A DNA stretch of 32,428 nucleotides from Chara braunii. Its lineage: Eukaryota; Streptophyta; Charophyceae; Charales; Characeae. Of the stretch, positions 1 through 10,664 are shown piece after piece. The notes under the pieces were generated by a model, which was given only the letters and a program-made list of their open reading frames with translations, did not search any database and was not told the origin of the DNA. Location: assembly GCA_003427395.1 (NCBI GenBank), contig BFEA01000584.1, positions 612,331-644,758 of the forward strand, in the 5' to 3' direction. The number at the start of each line of letters is the position of its first letter. Position 1 is the first letter of the stretch. The position numbers and the translations under genes are program-made.

Positions 1-957
1 GGATAGGAATCTGGTCCCGATAGTGGGTTTGTTCTCGTTTTGCTATCTCATGATGGGGATTGTGTTATGATTGCGTCTTGCATAATCGACGATCCGAAAT
101 CTGCCCCCATGAACGCCGCGCGAGAACACGTGTAAACGCAATCCGAGTCGCTCCCTTACACGCATTCCTGTGCGTCGATTCGCCCGCCCAGACAGGACTC
201 GCGGCGGAACCACCATCCCGCACGAGCACGCCGGGGCGCAACTAAGTTTGCCTGTCCGACACGTGCTCATGCGCGGTGACGATATCCCAACCCGCGCTAT
301 CCCACCGACGATGACACCATGACGCGATCTTGAGGCTCAGACTCATCCTATGACCCAGACTATTTCACCCCTATAATAAACGAGCTCATAAGGACACGAT
401 ACCCCTGTCACATGGAGAATCGGCTATGTCCGCGGGAATTCCACTGTGCCACCACTAGCGACCCTCGGTGCCATGATTTCCCTTCCCCCGACCACACCTA
501 CTACTTCGCCCACCCAGGATTCGTTGAGATCACCACCAGTTTCCCTCCTTTCCGCCTCCTTCCCCCGTATCATCAACTCAGTGTCGTTCCGTGGCCGGCC
601 ATAGCCCCATATTGGCCCAATACGTTTTGCGTGAACTGCCGACGCAGCGGCGCACCGAGCACTCCGGAATTCCGAAGACCCAACCCAAATACGCGGCGGC
701 CTGCGCCACGTGGCGGCCCCCGACGGCCTAACTTTCCGGGACCACCTCCACCACGGAGGAATTTTCCCGTAACCCGTCGTCCACAGTGTCCCGGTCCCTT
801 GGGACTGTGAGACCCTTGCGTGCGCACCCCTCGCTCGCCTAATTGCATTCCTATCCTTAAGACTCCCCCACTTCCCCCAAAAAATCTTTGGCACACTCCT
901 TTTCGCACTTCCAGGCCCAGACTCCACTCCGATCAGGAAGTCGCGCTGGGCGTGAGG
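1..957 (+). repeat. 5' LTR of the Ty3/gypsy element (3' part only)
   Basis: The segment is repeated in two pieces downstream (10665-10815 and 15648-16453) and ends immediately before a tRNA-type primer-binding site, which fixes it as the 3' part of the 5' LTR. A CTATAATAAACG motif at 371-382 is conserved in the second copy (15866-15877) and could be a TATA box or a polyadenylation signal. The right edge does not show the usual CA terminus, so the exact boundary (956-958) is uncertain. A proline/arginine-rich open frame (412-810) runs through it, but the second copy breaks that frame. Confidence 0.8.
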
Positions 958-958
958 T

Positions 959-974
959 TGGTATCGGAGCCCGA
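959..974 (+). promoter_or_regulatory. Primer-binding site, initiator-Met tRNA type
   Basis: TGGTATCGGAGCC at 959-971 matches the usual plant retrotransposon primer site complementary to the 3' end of initiator methionine tRNA (TGGTATCAGAGCC) with one A-to-G change. It lies directly after the LTR and 139 bp before gag, where minus-strand DNA synthesis would be primed. The other LTR copy diverges from this one just here (16458), as expected for an LTR/internal boundary. Confidence 0.8.
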
Positions 975-1112
975 CACGTGGCTAGGGTCTTAGGATTGAT
1001 AGCCCGTTAATTAGGCGACCTGGCTAACCGTGGGCGACCTCGCCCTCGGAACGCGCATAGACGCGACCCTATCGTTACCCGAAGCAGATCGGCTAACCGA
1101 CGAGCAGCCAAC

Positions 1113-3776
1113 ATGGCTGCCAATGAGCAGAACCCGGTTCAGCAACAAAATGCTAACCCAAATCAACCCGCCCCACGTGCCCGAGCTCCCATGACGCCAC
1201 CTGATCTCTACTTGTTCGACCCTGCACACCATCTCGCCGGAGCATGGCTGGCCACACTTAGAGCCCAACAGTACACCGACAACGAAGCACAGATCAACAT
1301 TCCAGCTCGAATGGGACGAGACGCCCATCATTGGTTTAGTACCTATGTATGGGTAGATCTCCCGACCTTCGAACGGGACTTTATGAACCGATTCGATTAT
1401 GTTCACCCTGAGCAAGCACTATACATGATCAAGGACCGAGTACAAAAACCTCTCGAATCCGTTGCGGAATATCGAAACCGGTTTTACCGAATGTTCGTAA
1501 AAACTGAGCGAGGTGAGCAAGTAGGGAGAGATCTGTTCATCGATGGGCTCCGCAGTCGAACAATCAGGGTTAAGTTGCGAAAGCAATTTTCCCCCATCAC
1601 TCATACACTGCAACAAATTATGGCTGCTACGGAAGAAATGGAACGGAAGTTCGTGGCGAACTTCCTGGAAGGAGAAGACTACCCCAAAGACGGAGACTCA
1701 ACCGAGCTTGCACGAGCGAGAGCGGAGCTGCCTGCCCTGCAGAACAAATTTGAAAACATGGGGTTTGTATCCGGAGCTGTCACCTACATGGAACATATAG
1801 GCCCCAAACGAGTAATTCTAAGCGAGACTCTGAGCATCTCTGCTCCTACGATGCCCCCGCTCGTCAGGGCATTGCCCCCCCCACCAGTTGAGGCGCCCGC
1901 ACGAACGAACGAATCGGCAGCCATTTTCGAACTAACCAAAACCTTAATTAGCTTGATCCAGGAAAGCAAAGAGGAACAGCGAGAGCACAGTGCTCCGCTG
2001 GAAGCCATGATGAGGAATATGCGTCCCATTGCGGTACGCGCCCCTCCCATGCAGCAAGGATTAACCCCGACACCGGCGCTTGGAGGAGTCGCAAACAATC
2101 TGAATGTCTGTTATGCCTGTCATCAACCAGGACATCTAGCCCGCGACTGCCCCCACCGACCCCCGCAACTTCGGGGTCGCACCTATGGTTGCGGCCCCCA
2201 TTGCCAATGGGCCTGGACGAGTCGGGGCCCTGATGGAAGAAGTAGAGGGTGGAGGAAGTGCCCTGGCTACCTCGGAAGAGGCCGCCGAGCTAATCCCGCT
2301 AGACCAATACGTGTCGCTAGGATATCTTGGGCTTGGGATGATCGGAACAATCCGACTAGCACCCGAACCGAAAGAAGTGGCGGAGTGGTGACCATCCCTA
2401 GGAGAAATGGAGTGGGAGGACCCACCTTCGTCACAGGGGAAATCGATGTATTAAACATCATCCAAGCGTTGGACTATCGGATTCCCCTTCTGATTGGTCA
2501 TCTGCTCTCGATCTCCGAACAGGCCAACGAGCGAATGTTACAGAATTGCAAAGCGAACCAAAAGCGATTTGCCCTTGCCCGAACCCCGAACACGGAAGCC
2601 AAAAGCCCCGTGCATAAAGAAAACCCCGTAAGTACTTTGGATCCGATACGGGTAGGTTTAATCCAGAAAGATGATAATTTTCTGCGGATTAAACCAATTC
2701 CGTGGAAATCCTCCGAATGTGATATAGAAATTCGGGGAATTCCTTACAATGCTATTATAGATTCGGGAGCGGCTGTGTTGGCTATCTCATTGAGGGTGGT
2801 CGAAAGGGCAGGTAGGAAAAACGACCTGATCACGCTTTCTGAGAAAGATCAGCTCGTTTCGGCTGACGAAGAAAAAATTAAAACCGTGGGAAGAATGACT
2901 AATGTCGCTTTCCGATTGGGTAAAGTGCATGTGCTTGGGGATGTCGTAGTACTAGATGTCAATACGTACGACGGTCTCTTCGGACTTCCCGCTCTTGTGG
3001 CGTTACGAGCAAACCTGGATTTTGAACGACGATCGATCGTCCTCCCAAATACAGGAGGAAACCCCTACGCTGTGCCCATGCGATTGACCCTTCACACTAC
3101 TATTAACGTGGTTCCCCGGGTTTTGCCGATGATGGCAGGGACTCTCCACATGATCTCCTGGGATGAATCCGCAGACGGAAAGTCATCAACGAAAGATGCA
3201 GACAACAGTGACGAGGATGACCCGGAGATCTTGAAATTAGCCCGACAACGTGTTTGTTACCCTCCACCCAAAACGATAGCAAGAACGATGCAACTAACCA
3301 ACCGAAAAATTCAAAGGACCAAGGCGATGATCTTGGGTGAGCCCCTCATGCAGGTTTCGAGGATGGTCGATTCTTTGGAACCCCCTCAAACTCTGTACGA
3401 AGGGATCACCCCTCTCCTCGCCCGGTATAGCGACATGAAGCATTACTGTGACATTACGGACTTACCCAAGTCCTTACTAACCTCGGCTAAAGAAGTAAGA
3501 TTGTTATGCTTGGGGGCAGAAGCAAGCTCTCTGGAACCCCCTTGGCTTTTTGAAGCGGAAACAGACGGACTGGGGATAAAGATCGCAACTAAGGAAGTGT
3601 CATGGCAGGATGTTTGTGACGGGATTACCCCGGAAGGACACGTGGCAATCCGAGAAGAAGATGCCCAGATGATGACCACGGTGTTCTCCTGGCGATCGGA
3701 CCATTCATTCATCTCGGCGCCTCCACCCGATCTGACAAAACAGGCGAACACGAAACAAATTGACATTCGGATCTGA
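1113..3776 (+). pseudogene. gag-pro: Gag and aspartic protease part of the Ty3/gypsy polyprotein
   Basis: This 887-residue open frame starts at the first ATG after the primer site. Residues about 30-180 have the helical retrotransposon Gag (capsid) character, with W-F and R-F-Y motifs. A CCHC zinc knuckle follows (C333, C336, H341, C346), which would bind the RNA genome in the virus-like particle. Residues about 540-660 are a retropepsin-like protease with the active-site motif I-I-D-S-G-A (Asp550). The frame ends at a TGA (3774-3776), but the same frame stays open and protein-like for about 150 nt beyond it, into the region before reverse transcriptase. The TGA is therefore probably a mutation in a single gag-pol frame, for example a CGA arginine codon hit by deamination. 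Deliberate stop readthrough is the alternative. Confidence 0.85.
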
Positions 3777-5248
3777 AACCAACTGTTTGAACTGCACGTC
3801 CCACAATATGTGTCGGACAAAATCCACCGGGTAATTGCGGATATTCTTACAGAATATCAAGGAGCGATTAGTGTGTCAGACACTGACATCAGGCTGTCGT
3901 TAGTAATCCAATACGAAATTCAGACAGTGGTTGGATTGAACCCGCTACTGGACCCTGGTCCTTTCCTGTAGTGTTAGTACCGAAGAAGAACGGAGCGATT
4001 CACATTTGCATTGATTATCGCAAGCTGAATGAAATCACGATCAAAGATGTGTATCCCCTCCCCCGGATTGATGATCTGTTGGATGCGATCGGATGCGCTA
4101 AATATTTCAGTAAGTTTGATATTCGACATAGCTTCCATCATATTCTGGTAAGGGAAGAAGATCGGCCGAAGACAACCTTTGTGTTGTTTGAAGGCACGTG
4201 GCAGTGGGTTCGGTGTCCGATGGGGATTTGCAATGCGCCTGCCACGTTTCAGCGAGCGATGAACATGACGTTCTCGAACTTCGTCAACAAGACACGGCTA
4301 ACGCAAGGAATGATTAACTTTTGTATGGACGACATCCTGGTTTATTCGAAAACTTATCACGGACACGCGCAACACATCGAATGGACATTGGGTGCATTAA
4401 GAGACGCTGGGTTCAAGATCGCGCTTGAAAAGAGCGAATTTTTCCTCTCGGAAATTTCGTTCTTGGGCTATGTCGTGACACGTGGAGGATTGCGGTCAGA
4501 TTCGAGAAAAGTTGCGGCGGTGAAGGAAGCTCCGGTTCCTACGTCACTGACGCAAGTTCGAGCCTTCTTGGGACTGGCATCGTACTACCGGCGCTTCGTC
4601 AAGGGCTTTGTCGCGATTGCACAACCACTAACGAACCTGTTACGAAAGGACCAGCCTCTCAGCTGGGACGCGGAGTGCCAACAGGCCTTTGCAACCCTCA
4701 AGGACGCTCTGGCAACGACCCCTATTTTGATTCGACCGGACCCCTCGAAGTAGTTCATTCTCATCACGGACTGGCAACCGGAAGCTATTTCCGCTATTCT
4801 AGCGCAGAAGGGGAACGATGGTCGCGAGCACGTCATCGAGTACGCGTCATGAACCGTGCCGGACGAACGAAGGAACGACTCAACACCTCAAGGCGAATGC
4901 TATGCAGTGGTCTGAGGAATCCAACACTTCCATCCGTATCTCTACGGACAGAAGTTTCGCCTCGTGACGGATCATGAGCCTCTGCTAGCTTTGAAGAAGC
5001 TCACCAACTACACGGGCATGATTGGCCGTTGGGCAGTGCGACTGCAAGAATACGACTTCGATATCGTCCATCGAAAGACGGAGCGACACGGCAACGCGGA
5101 CGGGCTAACACGCCTTCATCGACCTGCCAAGGTACCAAAGGGCGAGGAAATTACACCGTGGAAGGAGCCGGACCTGACCAACGAGCCTAAGTACGGACAA
5201 GTGGCAGTCCTCCCACGTGGCAAGAAGCAAAGCGGTGGCGATGGGTGA
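3777..5248 (+). pseudogene. pol (RT-RH): Reverse transcriptase and RNase H part of the polyprotein, broken
   Basis: This region copies RNA into DNA and degrades the template. The best open stretch is 3971-4753, where the first codon is GTG and is not a true start. It carries the palm motifs in order: a D-Y-R-K-L-N motif, F-D-I-R-H-S with the first catalytic Asp, R-C-P-M-G with N-A-P-A-T-F-Q, and F-C-M-D-D with both catalytic Asp residues, then the thumb and connection motif F-L-G-L-A-S-Y-Y-R-R-F. Upstream, typical RT sequence occurs in two frames that switch near 3925-3945, indicating an indel. RNase H follows in the same frame but is interrupted by TAG (4751-4753), TGA (4850-4852) and TGA (4913-4915). 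Its tail (T-D-H-E-P-L-L, then N-A-D-G-L-T-R) is clear up to 5248. No functional enzyme could be made. Confidence 0.88.
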
Positions 5249-6969
5249 CGGAGGTAACCCCACTACCCCTCTCTCCCCCCCCTTCCTCTTCGTCTCTCCT
5301 CTCCCTGCTTGACAAATTTTGCTATTTTTGCGAAGCTATCTCCCGCGTATACTCGGTCTCCACGTGTCTTAATGGAGAAGGGTATGTCGATTGGATAGAC
5401 TGTCGACAGTGCGTCGCACAAGCCCATGGCTCGTGCATCCAATACAGAAACGATAGTAAACCGTTATTGTGCCCCTTGTGCCGGACCGACAAGATTCCGA
5501 CCGAGGCTCGCTTTTTGGACGCCATGTCAGAAGGGTTGGAAAAGACCCGAAAATTTAGGAGGGTTGAAGTATGGACGAATATTGTCCTAATTGCTACCCT
5601 AGTAAGTAACCCCCTCCAGGATTTCACCAAGGAAGATCATAGGAGGGCCAACGAAAGGGCTCGGGATTATCGATGGCTAGAGGGCAGATTAGAAAAACGA
5701 AAAACGGACGGCAGTGGGATTTGGATGGTGGTGCCGCATCCGTTCATGAGGTATGACTGGGTTAAGACGGCGCACGAGGAAACTGCGGCTCATTTTGCCG
5801 TACGAATCACAAAGTCCGCTGTCGACAAAAATGAGTGGTACTTGTCCAATATCCGCGACGATGTGAAATACATCGTCGCCAACTGTCAAGTCTGCGCCGC
5901 TGATAAAGCGCCGATTCAGCCACCAAGGTCGATAGTGCCCACGATTGTTGAACGGTCGTTTCAAAGAGTAAGCATGGACACTACCGACATAGTGGTGCCC
6001 CCTGGCCCTAATGGTTGCGAGTATTTAGTTCTACTGGTATTTGTAGACCATTTCTCGAAATGGATCGAAACGTATCCTTGTCGCACGCGGCAAGCCACGA
6101 AAATCGCGCGATATGTCAACCGTTTCCTCGGGATGCATCAGGATACGAAAGAGATCCTGTCCAACAACGGGGCTGAATTCAGGGGAGAGGTATTAAAGAA
6201 TCTGGTCCTACATGGCGTCGCCATACGGATCACTGCACACCACGTGTCACAATCTAATGGACTGGTCGAAAACGCTAACCGGGTGATAAAGACAGCGTTG
6301 TGACGGAACATCGTGGCAAGGGATCCGAGACCCTGGCCCGATATCGTCGATCACATCTTGGTGGTCCATCGCGGAACGCCCCACGAATCAACGGGGCTGA
6401 GCCCCTTCCAATTAAGGACCAATAGTGTCGCTTGCGTTTCGATACCAAGTCTCCCGGATGAGTCTACATTGAACCGACGGCCCACTAGGGCCATGGCTCG
6501 GGATAAGGCCAAACGACACCTAGAGTTGATGGAAAGGTCGCTGCCCAGGCTAGCCCGAAAGCGACAGAAAATGACCGAACTAGTTCAGGGCCGACAGGTC
6601 CGGAGCTACGAGGCCCGAAATGGGAATGCGGGTCCGCGGCCCCAGTACAAATTGGGGGACGTGGTGCAGGTAAGGAAACGTGCTCGCCAGGGTAAGCTAG
6701 TGCCACGATTCTTCGGGCGATATCGCGTGATCGAGCTCGGCCCCAACGGCGTGGACAACGTGCGTCTCGCCCCTGAAGTCTCCGGCAGTCGATCGGCTCG
6801 TCCGATTACACGCCACGTGTCCTATCTCCGCCTCCTCCCCTCTGCTCCGTCTCCTTCTCCCTCGATCTCTCTCTCTGAGGAAGTCGAAAACGACGACTCT
6901 AGCTCTCCGCCATCTCCCTATTCCTCTTGCTCCCCCTCTGCCTCCCCGTCACCTTCGCCATCGCCATGA
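5245..6969 (+). pseudogene. pol (IN): Integrase with an N-terminal PHD-like zinc finger, broken
   Basis: Numbering is from 5245 (a GTG, not a real start; the upstream RNase H frame differs by one, so there is an indel near 5250). Residues 26-79 form a Cys4-His-Cys3 finger, described separately. Residues 177-217 are the integrase HHCC zinc-binding domain (H177, H183, C214, C217). The DDE core follows, with Asp245 and Glu342. The middle catalytic Asp is replaced by Asn307 (codon 6163-6165 AAC in an S-N-N-G-A-E-F context that is normally S-D-N-G). A TGA at 6301-6303 interrupts the frame right after the core. The same frame continues through a G-L-S-P-F-Q-L motif and a GPY/F-type C-terminal domain (about 6640-6830, ending H-V-S-Y-L-R-L-L), then a Ser/Pro-rich tail. 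I see no chromodomain. The natural stop (6967-6969) overlaps the next ATG. Confidence 0.87.
5320..5481 (+). other. PHD-like C4HC3 zinc finger encoded between RNase H and integrase
   Basis: Within the pol reading frame the ligands are C26, C29, C53, C56, H61, C64, C76 and C79, with spacing C-x2-C-x23-C-x2-C-x4-H-x2-C-x11-C-x2-C. This is the PHD order (Cys4-His-Cys3), and the W-I-D-C around C53 matches the W-I-x-C signature of PHD fingers. PHD fingers commonly read the N-terminal tail of histone H3. The aromatic residues usually found before the His and before the last Cys pair are missing (Ala60, Leu75), so it is a divergent member. A RING-type cross-brace is possible but fits the order less well. 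It is distinct from the HHCC domain about 100 residues downstream. Confidence 0.65.
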
Positions 6970-7445
6970 GTTTTCTGGAGGAAAGAGCCCTCAGCGCAGC
7001 ATCGCTTGCTCCCCGCAATCGATTGACGATCCGACAAGTCCATCATCCCCGCCTCAGTCCAGATCTTCGGAGGCTTGCGCACTTCTTTTGCATGGAAGGC
7101 GTGTATGCAACGGCGGTATTCAGAATCGAAGGTCGGCCTGACGTGGTGGTACTAGCCGAGGCGGTGGCAGTTTATCAGCGAGCGGTGCCAAATGTCAATC
7201 GCCTATCGGTCGTCATCAACTTCAGTGGCGATCTCTCCACACTCCTTCCTTTGCGACATTCGGCGGTGAAGGCATCGCTGCGCGCGTGGGCGAACGACTT
7301 GGTCGCCAAGTGGACCCAACTTCTGGCCCGTCCCGGAGATACAGTCGCAATGACACGAGCAATCGAGTATGATGACCTTCGAATGTATCAGCGCGAGCCG
7401 CCAGCAGACATCCCTATCCTCGTCCCCTTCCCACGTCCCCAATGA
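6966..7445 (+). CDS. Accessory ORF A of the Ty3/gypsy element, unknown function
   Basis: This 159-residue open frame starts at the ATG inside ATGA, where the TGA is the stop of pol. That arrangement suggests translation by termination and reinitiation. I do not recognise the protein. It is moderately basic and has an early L-T-I-R-Q motif followed by R-R-L-A-H-F-F, a hydrophobic middle (V-V-V-L-A-E-A-V-A-V-Y) and a C-terminal E-Y-D-D-L-R-M-Y motif. It has no obvious membrane span or signal peptide. It occupies the position where some Ty3 elements carry env-like or other extra genes, but nothing here supports an envelope. It resembles accessory ORF C in layout. Confidence 0.5.
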   Translation: MSFLEERALSAASLAPRNRLTIRQVHHPRLSPDLRRLAHFFCMEGVYATAVFRIEGRPDVVVLAEAVAVYQRAVPNVNRLSVVINFSGDLSTLLPLRHSAVKASLRAWANDLVAKWTQLLARPGDTVAMTRAIEYDDLRMYQREPPADIPILVPFPRPQ

Positions 7446-8549
7446 GTCTCTCTCCGATCTCCGTTTTTTATCTTCCCTCCTCCTTCCCCACCTTCTGGCA
7501 GTCTGATATTCATCCTCACCTTTCCTACTGTCTAAAGCCCCTTGCTGTCCCCGATATCCATCCTCCCCATTGGGTCCTGTAACCGAAGACTTCATCGAGC
7601 TTTCACTGTGTCTGGTGGAAGTACGGCTGACGTGGATCGAGGACGAAGCGCACCCGCCTTGCATAGAGCGCCTAGAGTTGCTGTTCATCCAGGCCTGGCA
7701 AACCAACATCAAGGGAGAGCTTCTCACGTTTCTATTCGGTACGGTGCGGCCCGGCCATCAGGACCTCATCACGAAAGAGCTCACGATCCCGGTAGCACAG
7801 CTGGCGGACGATCTCCCTCTCGACATCATCTCGCAAGACGATGAGCATCCAGTTCCCCACGCACTCTCTCGCACATTGACACCTTATCTTCAGTGGTCGG
7901 CTTGTGTAGAGGGGGCCGCAGAGCGCATCCCACCATCGCAGCAACAATACTTAGATCACGGACGGCTCGCGATCCTGCCTTCTTCAGGCATCCTACGGCG
8001 GAGCAGCTTGCGGCCATTCGAGAAGAGGAGGAAGAGGAAGAGAGTACCGGGAGTGACGAAGACGGCGACGGACTGGAAGAAGGCGGGAACAGCGACAAAG
8101 AGCCCGGGGAAGAAGACGAAACCCCCGAAGAAGGAAGCTATAGCGAGCATAGCGAGGGGGAACAAAGCGAAGAAGAAGAAGAAAGCAAGGAAGGAGAAGA
8201 GGAGCATGACGCCGAGCCTATTGGATCAGAGTGGGAAGCCGTGCCAGAAGAAGCGCTGCGTACGAGTACGGAAGCTGAGGATCCCGAGGCGGCCCGCAAA
8301 AGAGAAGAGATCGCGGCCGGGAAGGAGTTGGAATTCGCAAGCGCGGCGAGCCTGCGCACCCTCGACGACCCAAGCCGAGATCCGGAGCCGCCCCGGCCTG
8401 AAGATGGCGACCTCACAGCCACGACTCCGACCACATCAGCGCGGCGACAGAGCCGATCCCCCTCCTCCTCAACCCGTCCCCCAGTTCGCCAACGTACCGA
8501 TACGGGCGATCGGTCTTCGTCCCCAATCACTCTCTCGCCGTCCCCTTGA
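7442..8549 (+). pseudogene. Accessory ORF B with an acidic tail, frameshifted, unknown function
   Basis: An ATG at 7442 again sits in an ATGA overlap with the stop of ORF A (7443-7445). The frame runs 46 codons to a TAA (7580-7582). Protein-like sequence then continues in another frame from about 7573 to 7965 (T-E-D-F-I-E-L, then R-L-T-W-I-E-D-E), and from about 7950 in a third frame that is strongly acidic (long Glu/Asp/Ser/Gly runs at 8015-8200) and ends at the TGA 8547-8549. The simplest reading is one acidic protein of roughly 365 residues broken by two indels. I do not recognise a domain. Acidic tails occur in many chromatin and RNA-binding proteins, but assigning a role would be guesswork. 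Confidence 0.4.
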
Positions 8550-9027
8550 CTACCTCACCCTCCGCCAGCTCACCACCCCCATCACGTTCCCCTCCAACCC
8601 GTTTCCCCGTGACACCTTCCGCCACTTCTACGCTGCTCGCCTCGCTATAGTGGTGCACCCCCACCCTTCCATTCGATGCGCTGTCCCAGCCTTCTGCCTC
8701 CATGTCCTCCTCCTTCGTGCCGTGTGGCGAGGCCACAACATGATCGAGGTTTACTGCGTGGTAATCGGGACCATCCCCGCATGCGATGATCGCGATCGTT
8801 TCCGCGCGGCACTCTTCCGGACCCTTACTACCCTCTATCCCGATTATCTCGCGTCCCTCCCTCGCACTGGCAATCGCTTTCACCGCTTTCACCGCATTGT
8901 TCGTTACCAAGAGCTCTTGAACGCTGCAGCCGGAATGGAAAGTCTCCTGCCCCCATTACCCATAAACCCTCCACCCCGCCATGCCGCCATGCACCGGCTC
9001 CCTTTTCCCCTCCCGTTTAATTACTGA
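8550..9027 (+). pseudogene. Accessory reading frame C, unknown function, start unclear
   Basis: The frame is open from before 8550 to a TGA at 9025-9027. The only good internal ATG is at 8740, which would give 95 residues, but protein-like sequence begins earlier, at L-T-L-R-Q-L near 8555. That motif, a following R-H-F-Y and a later V-R-Y-Q-E-L recall L-T-I-R-Q-V, A-H-F-F and I-E-Y-D-D-L of ORF A in the same order, so C may be a diverged duplicate of A. The ORF B stop just upstream reads TTGA, where ATGA would be expected by analogy, so the start codon may have been lost. No known domain is visible. Confidence 0.35.
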
Positions 9028-10664
9028 TGCAGCAGGAAGTGGATGCGTGTCGCGGCGACGACAAGAAAAGAATCCCGTCTTTGAGTCGTCGAGGAGCCCA
9101 ATCTGAGGAACAGTAGAAGAGCAGTGTTGCCACGTTGGATGACGCCCACACGCAGTTGAACGGTAAGTGGCATAGAAGGAAGTGCTCCGCGTGTCGATCG
9201 ACTAGAGAAATCGACACGTGTCAACAAGCAAGCAGGAGCTTGCTAATATTGGAACCCCCTGGGCGTCACATATGTGACGAACCACTTTCTGTAACGCGCG
9301 ATTTTCTGCACAGTTGCAATGAGGGGTCCTAAGCTGGGAAGATTGGGCCAATTACGGGAAATCGGGATCGGTGGAGAATTGCATCACTGTCCTCGCTTTT
9401 TCGTCCTTTTTCGTCGCTTTTTGTCGGACGACCGGGTTCGGAGCCAGGTGTGTCGTGGGACGGTTGGTGGATTGATTGGTCGGATGGTTGTTTGGCGCGT
9501 GGCCACGCGCGCGCGCGGTTAATAAATGTTGACGTCGTTTCTTTCGCTTCGGTTTTCGATCTTTTGGGCGCGGACGCGGCGCGGAAAATTGCTTTGTTCC
9601 TTTTGAATTTTCTTTTGAATCGTCTTTTGAATTTTGTCGAGCCCCCAATGGCTCTCGGAATTTCAGACTTTCCTTCTAGAATTCGTGCTTTTTCTTGCTT
9701 TTTCGCATTAGATAGGAATTTAGGAATTAAGTTATTAGGATTTTTCCTGTCGTGCGGCGCCTTTTGCTTATGCGCTTCTTCATGCGGCTGCAACGGTACT
9801 CTGATTAGTGGGTGCCCTTAATCGTGTGTAATTGTAATCTTGGGCGGGCGCCATTGTAACTGTATCCTTCTTCTTGCACTTCGTCTTTCCCGCCCTCCCT
9901 CTCTTTCTTTTGCTGAAATTTTCTTAAGCCACGGTTTGCCTGATCGGATCGATGCGTGGAGAAGGGTCACGTCCCCCACGCTGCGGCCGATCATGCAGAA
10001 CGCAGGCGTCCTCTCTCTAATCCTCACTCTAAGTCCTAGTAATTCCTTGTTCTTCGCGCATGCATGCACGCTATAATTTTGGCTGCGCGATTAGTCAGCT
10101 CTCTTAACCCGTTGTTGGAAGCTCGGGGTTGCGCGATCAGGAAGGGTCGGCACACGAGCGAAGTACGAGGTGAGTAGAGTAGGAGTTCGGCGACCCGACG
10201 GGCTGGTGCCAAACGCGCGGGATTGATGTGGGCCACGACGGACTGTGGGCACGGGCGAATCCGACGGGTGCGGGAGGACTAAGCGGGGTGACAACTTCAT
10301 GGGTTGGTGCGCGACGACGGACTGTCTGCATTGGAGAGAGAGAGAGAAAGGAAGGAGAGTTGAGGTCGATGGATGCGGATTTTATGTTTCTTTGTCTCTT
10401 CCCTCTCTCTACCTATGTACATACATTTTGATTGCGGCTCCGGGCGGTTTGCCCGATCTTATTTTCGTTTCGGCTTTCTGAAATCTGGGCTTGGATTTTT
10501 GCTCACATTTGTCTTCGAGATGTCCGTTTTTTTTGCTTGCATTATGTGTATGATTGTCAAATGTATGGATGAGGGGACTGCTTGTCTATCTTTTTGCTGA
10601 AAATCCCTGTCCTTGTGTTATGTCTGTGTCGAACCTTTGCCTGCGCTTGATGTCACTATAGATG
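9028..10664 (+). other. Noncoding stretch between the last ORF and the recognised 3' LTR; may hold the LTR's own start
   Basis: No protein-like frame is visible. A purine-rich run at 9105-9124 is followed directly by TG (9125), a possible polypurine tract and LTR start. If so, the LTR would be about 2.5 kb and its 5' copy would begin outside this window; this cannot be tested here. Other structure: an inverted repeat at 9190-9218 (CGTGTCGAT and ATCGACACG), a perfect 16-bp palindrome CGTCACATATGTGACG at 9264-9279 that contains TGACG motifs typical of plant bZIP sites, a second palindrome GCGCGTGGCCACGCGC at 9495-9510, and an AATAAA near 9522. These would fit an LTR promoter region, but that is inference. 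Confidence 0.35.

Noticed and set aside
412-810. Proline/arginine-rich 132-residue open frame inside the 5' LTR, preceded in the other copy by an ATGA overlap
   Set aside because: The matching frame in the second LTR copy is stopped early (by 16014) and the changes do not favour synonymous sites, so coding is not supported.
7570-9027. One continuous 485-residue frame across accessory ORFs B and C
   Set aside because: From about 7965 to 8520 it is a Lys/Arg-rich shadow of the acidic frame; the protein-like parts at each end belong to different ORFs, and its first codon is TTG.
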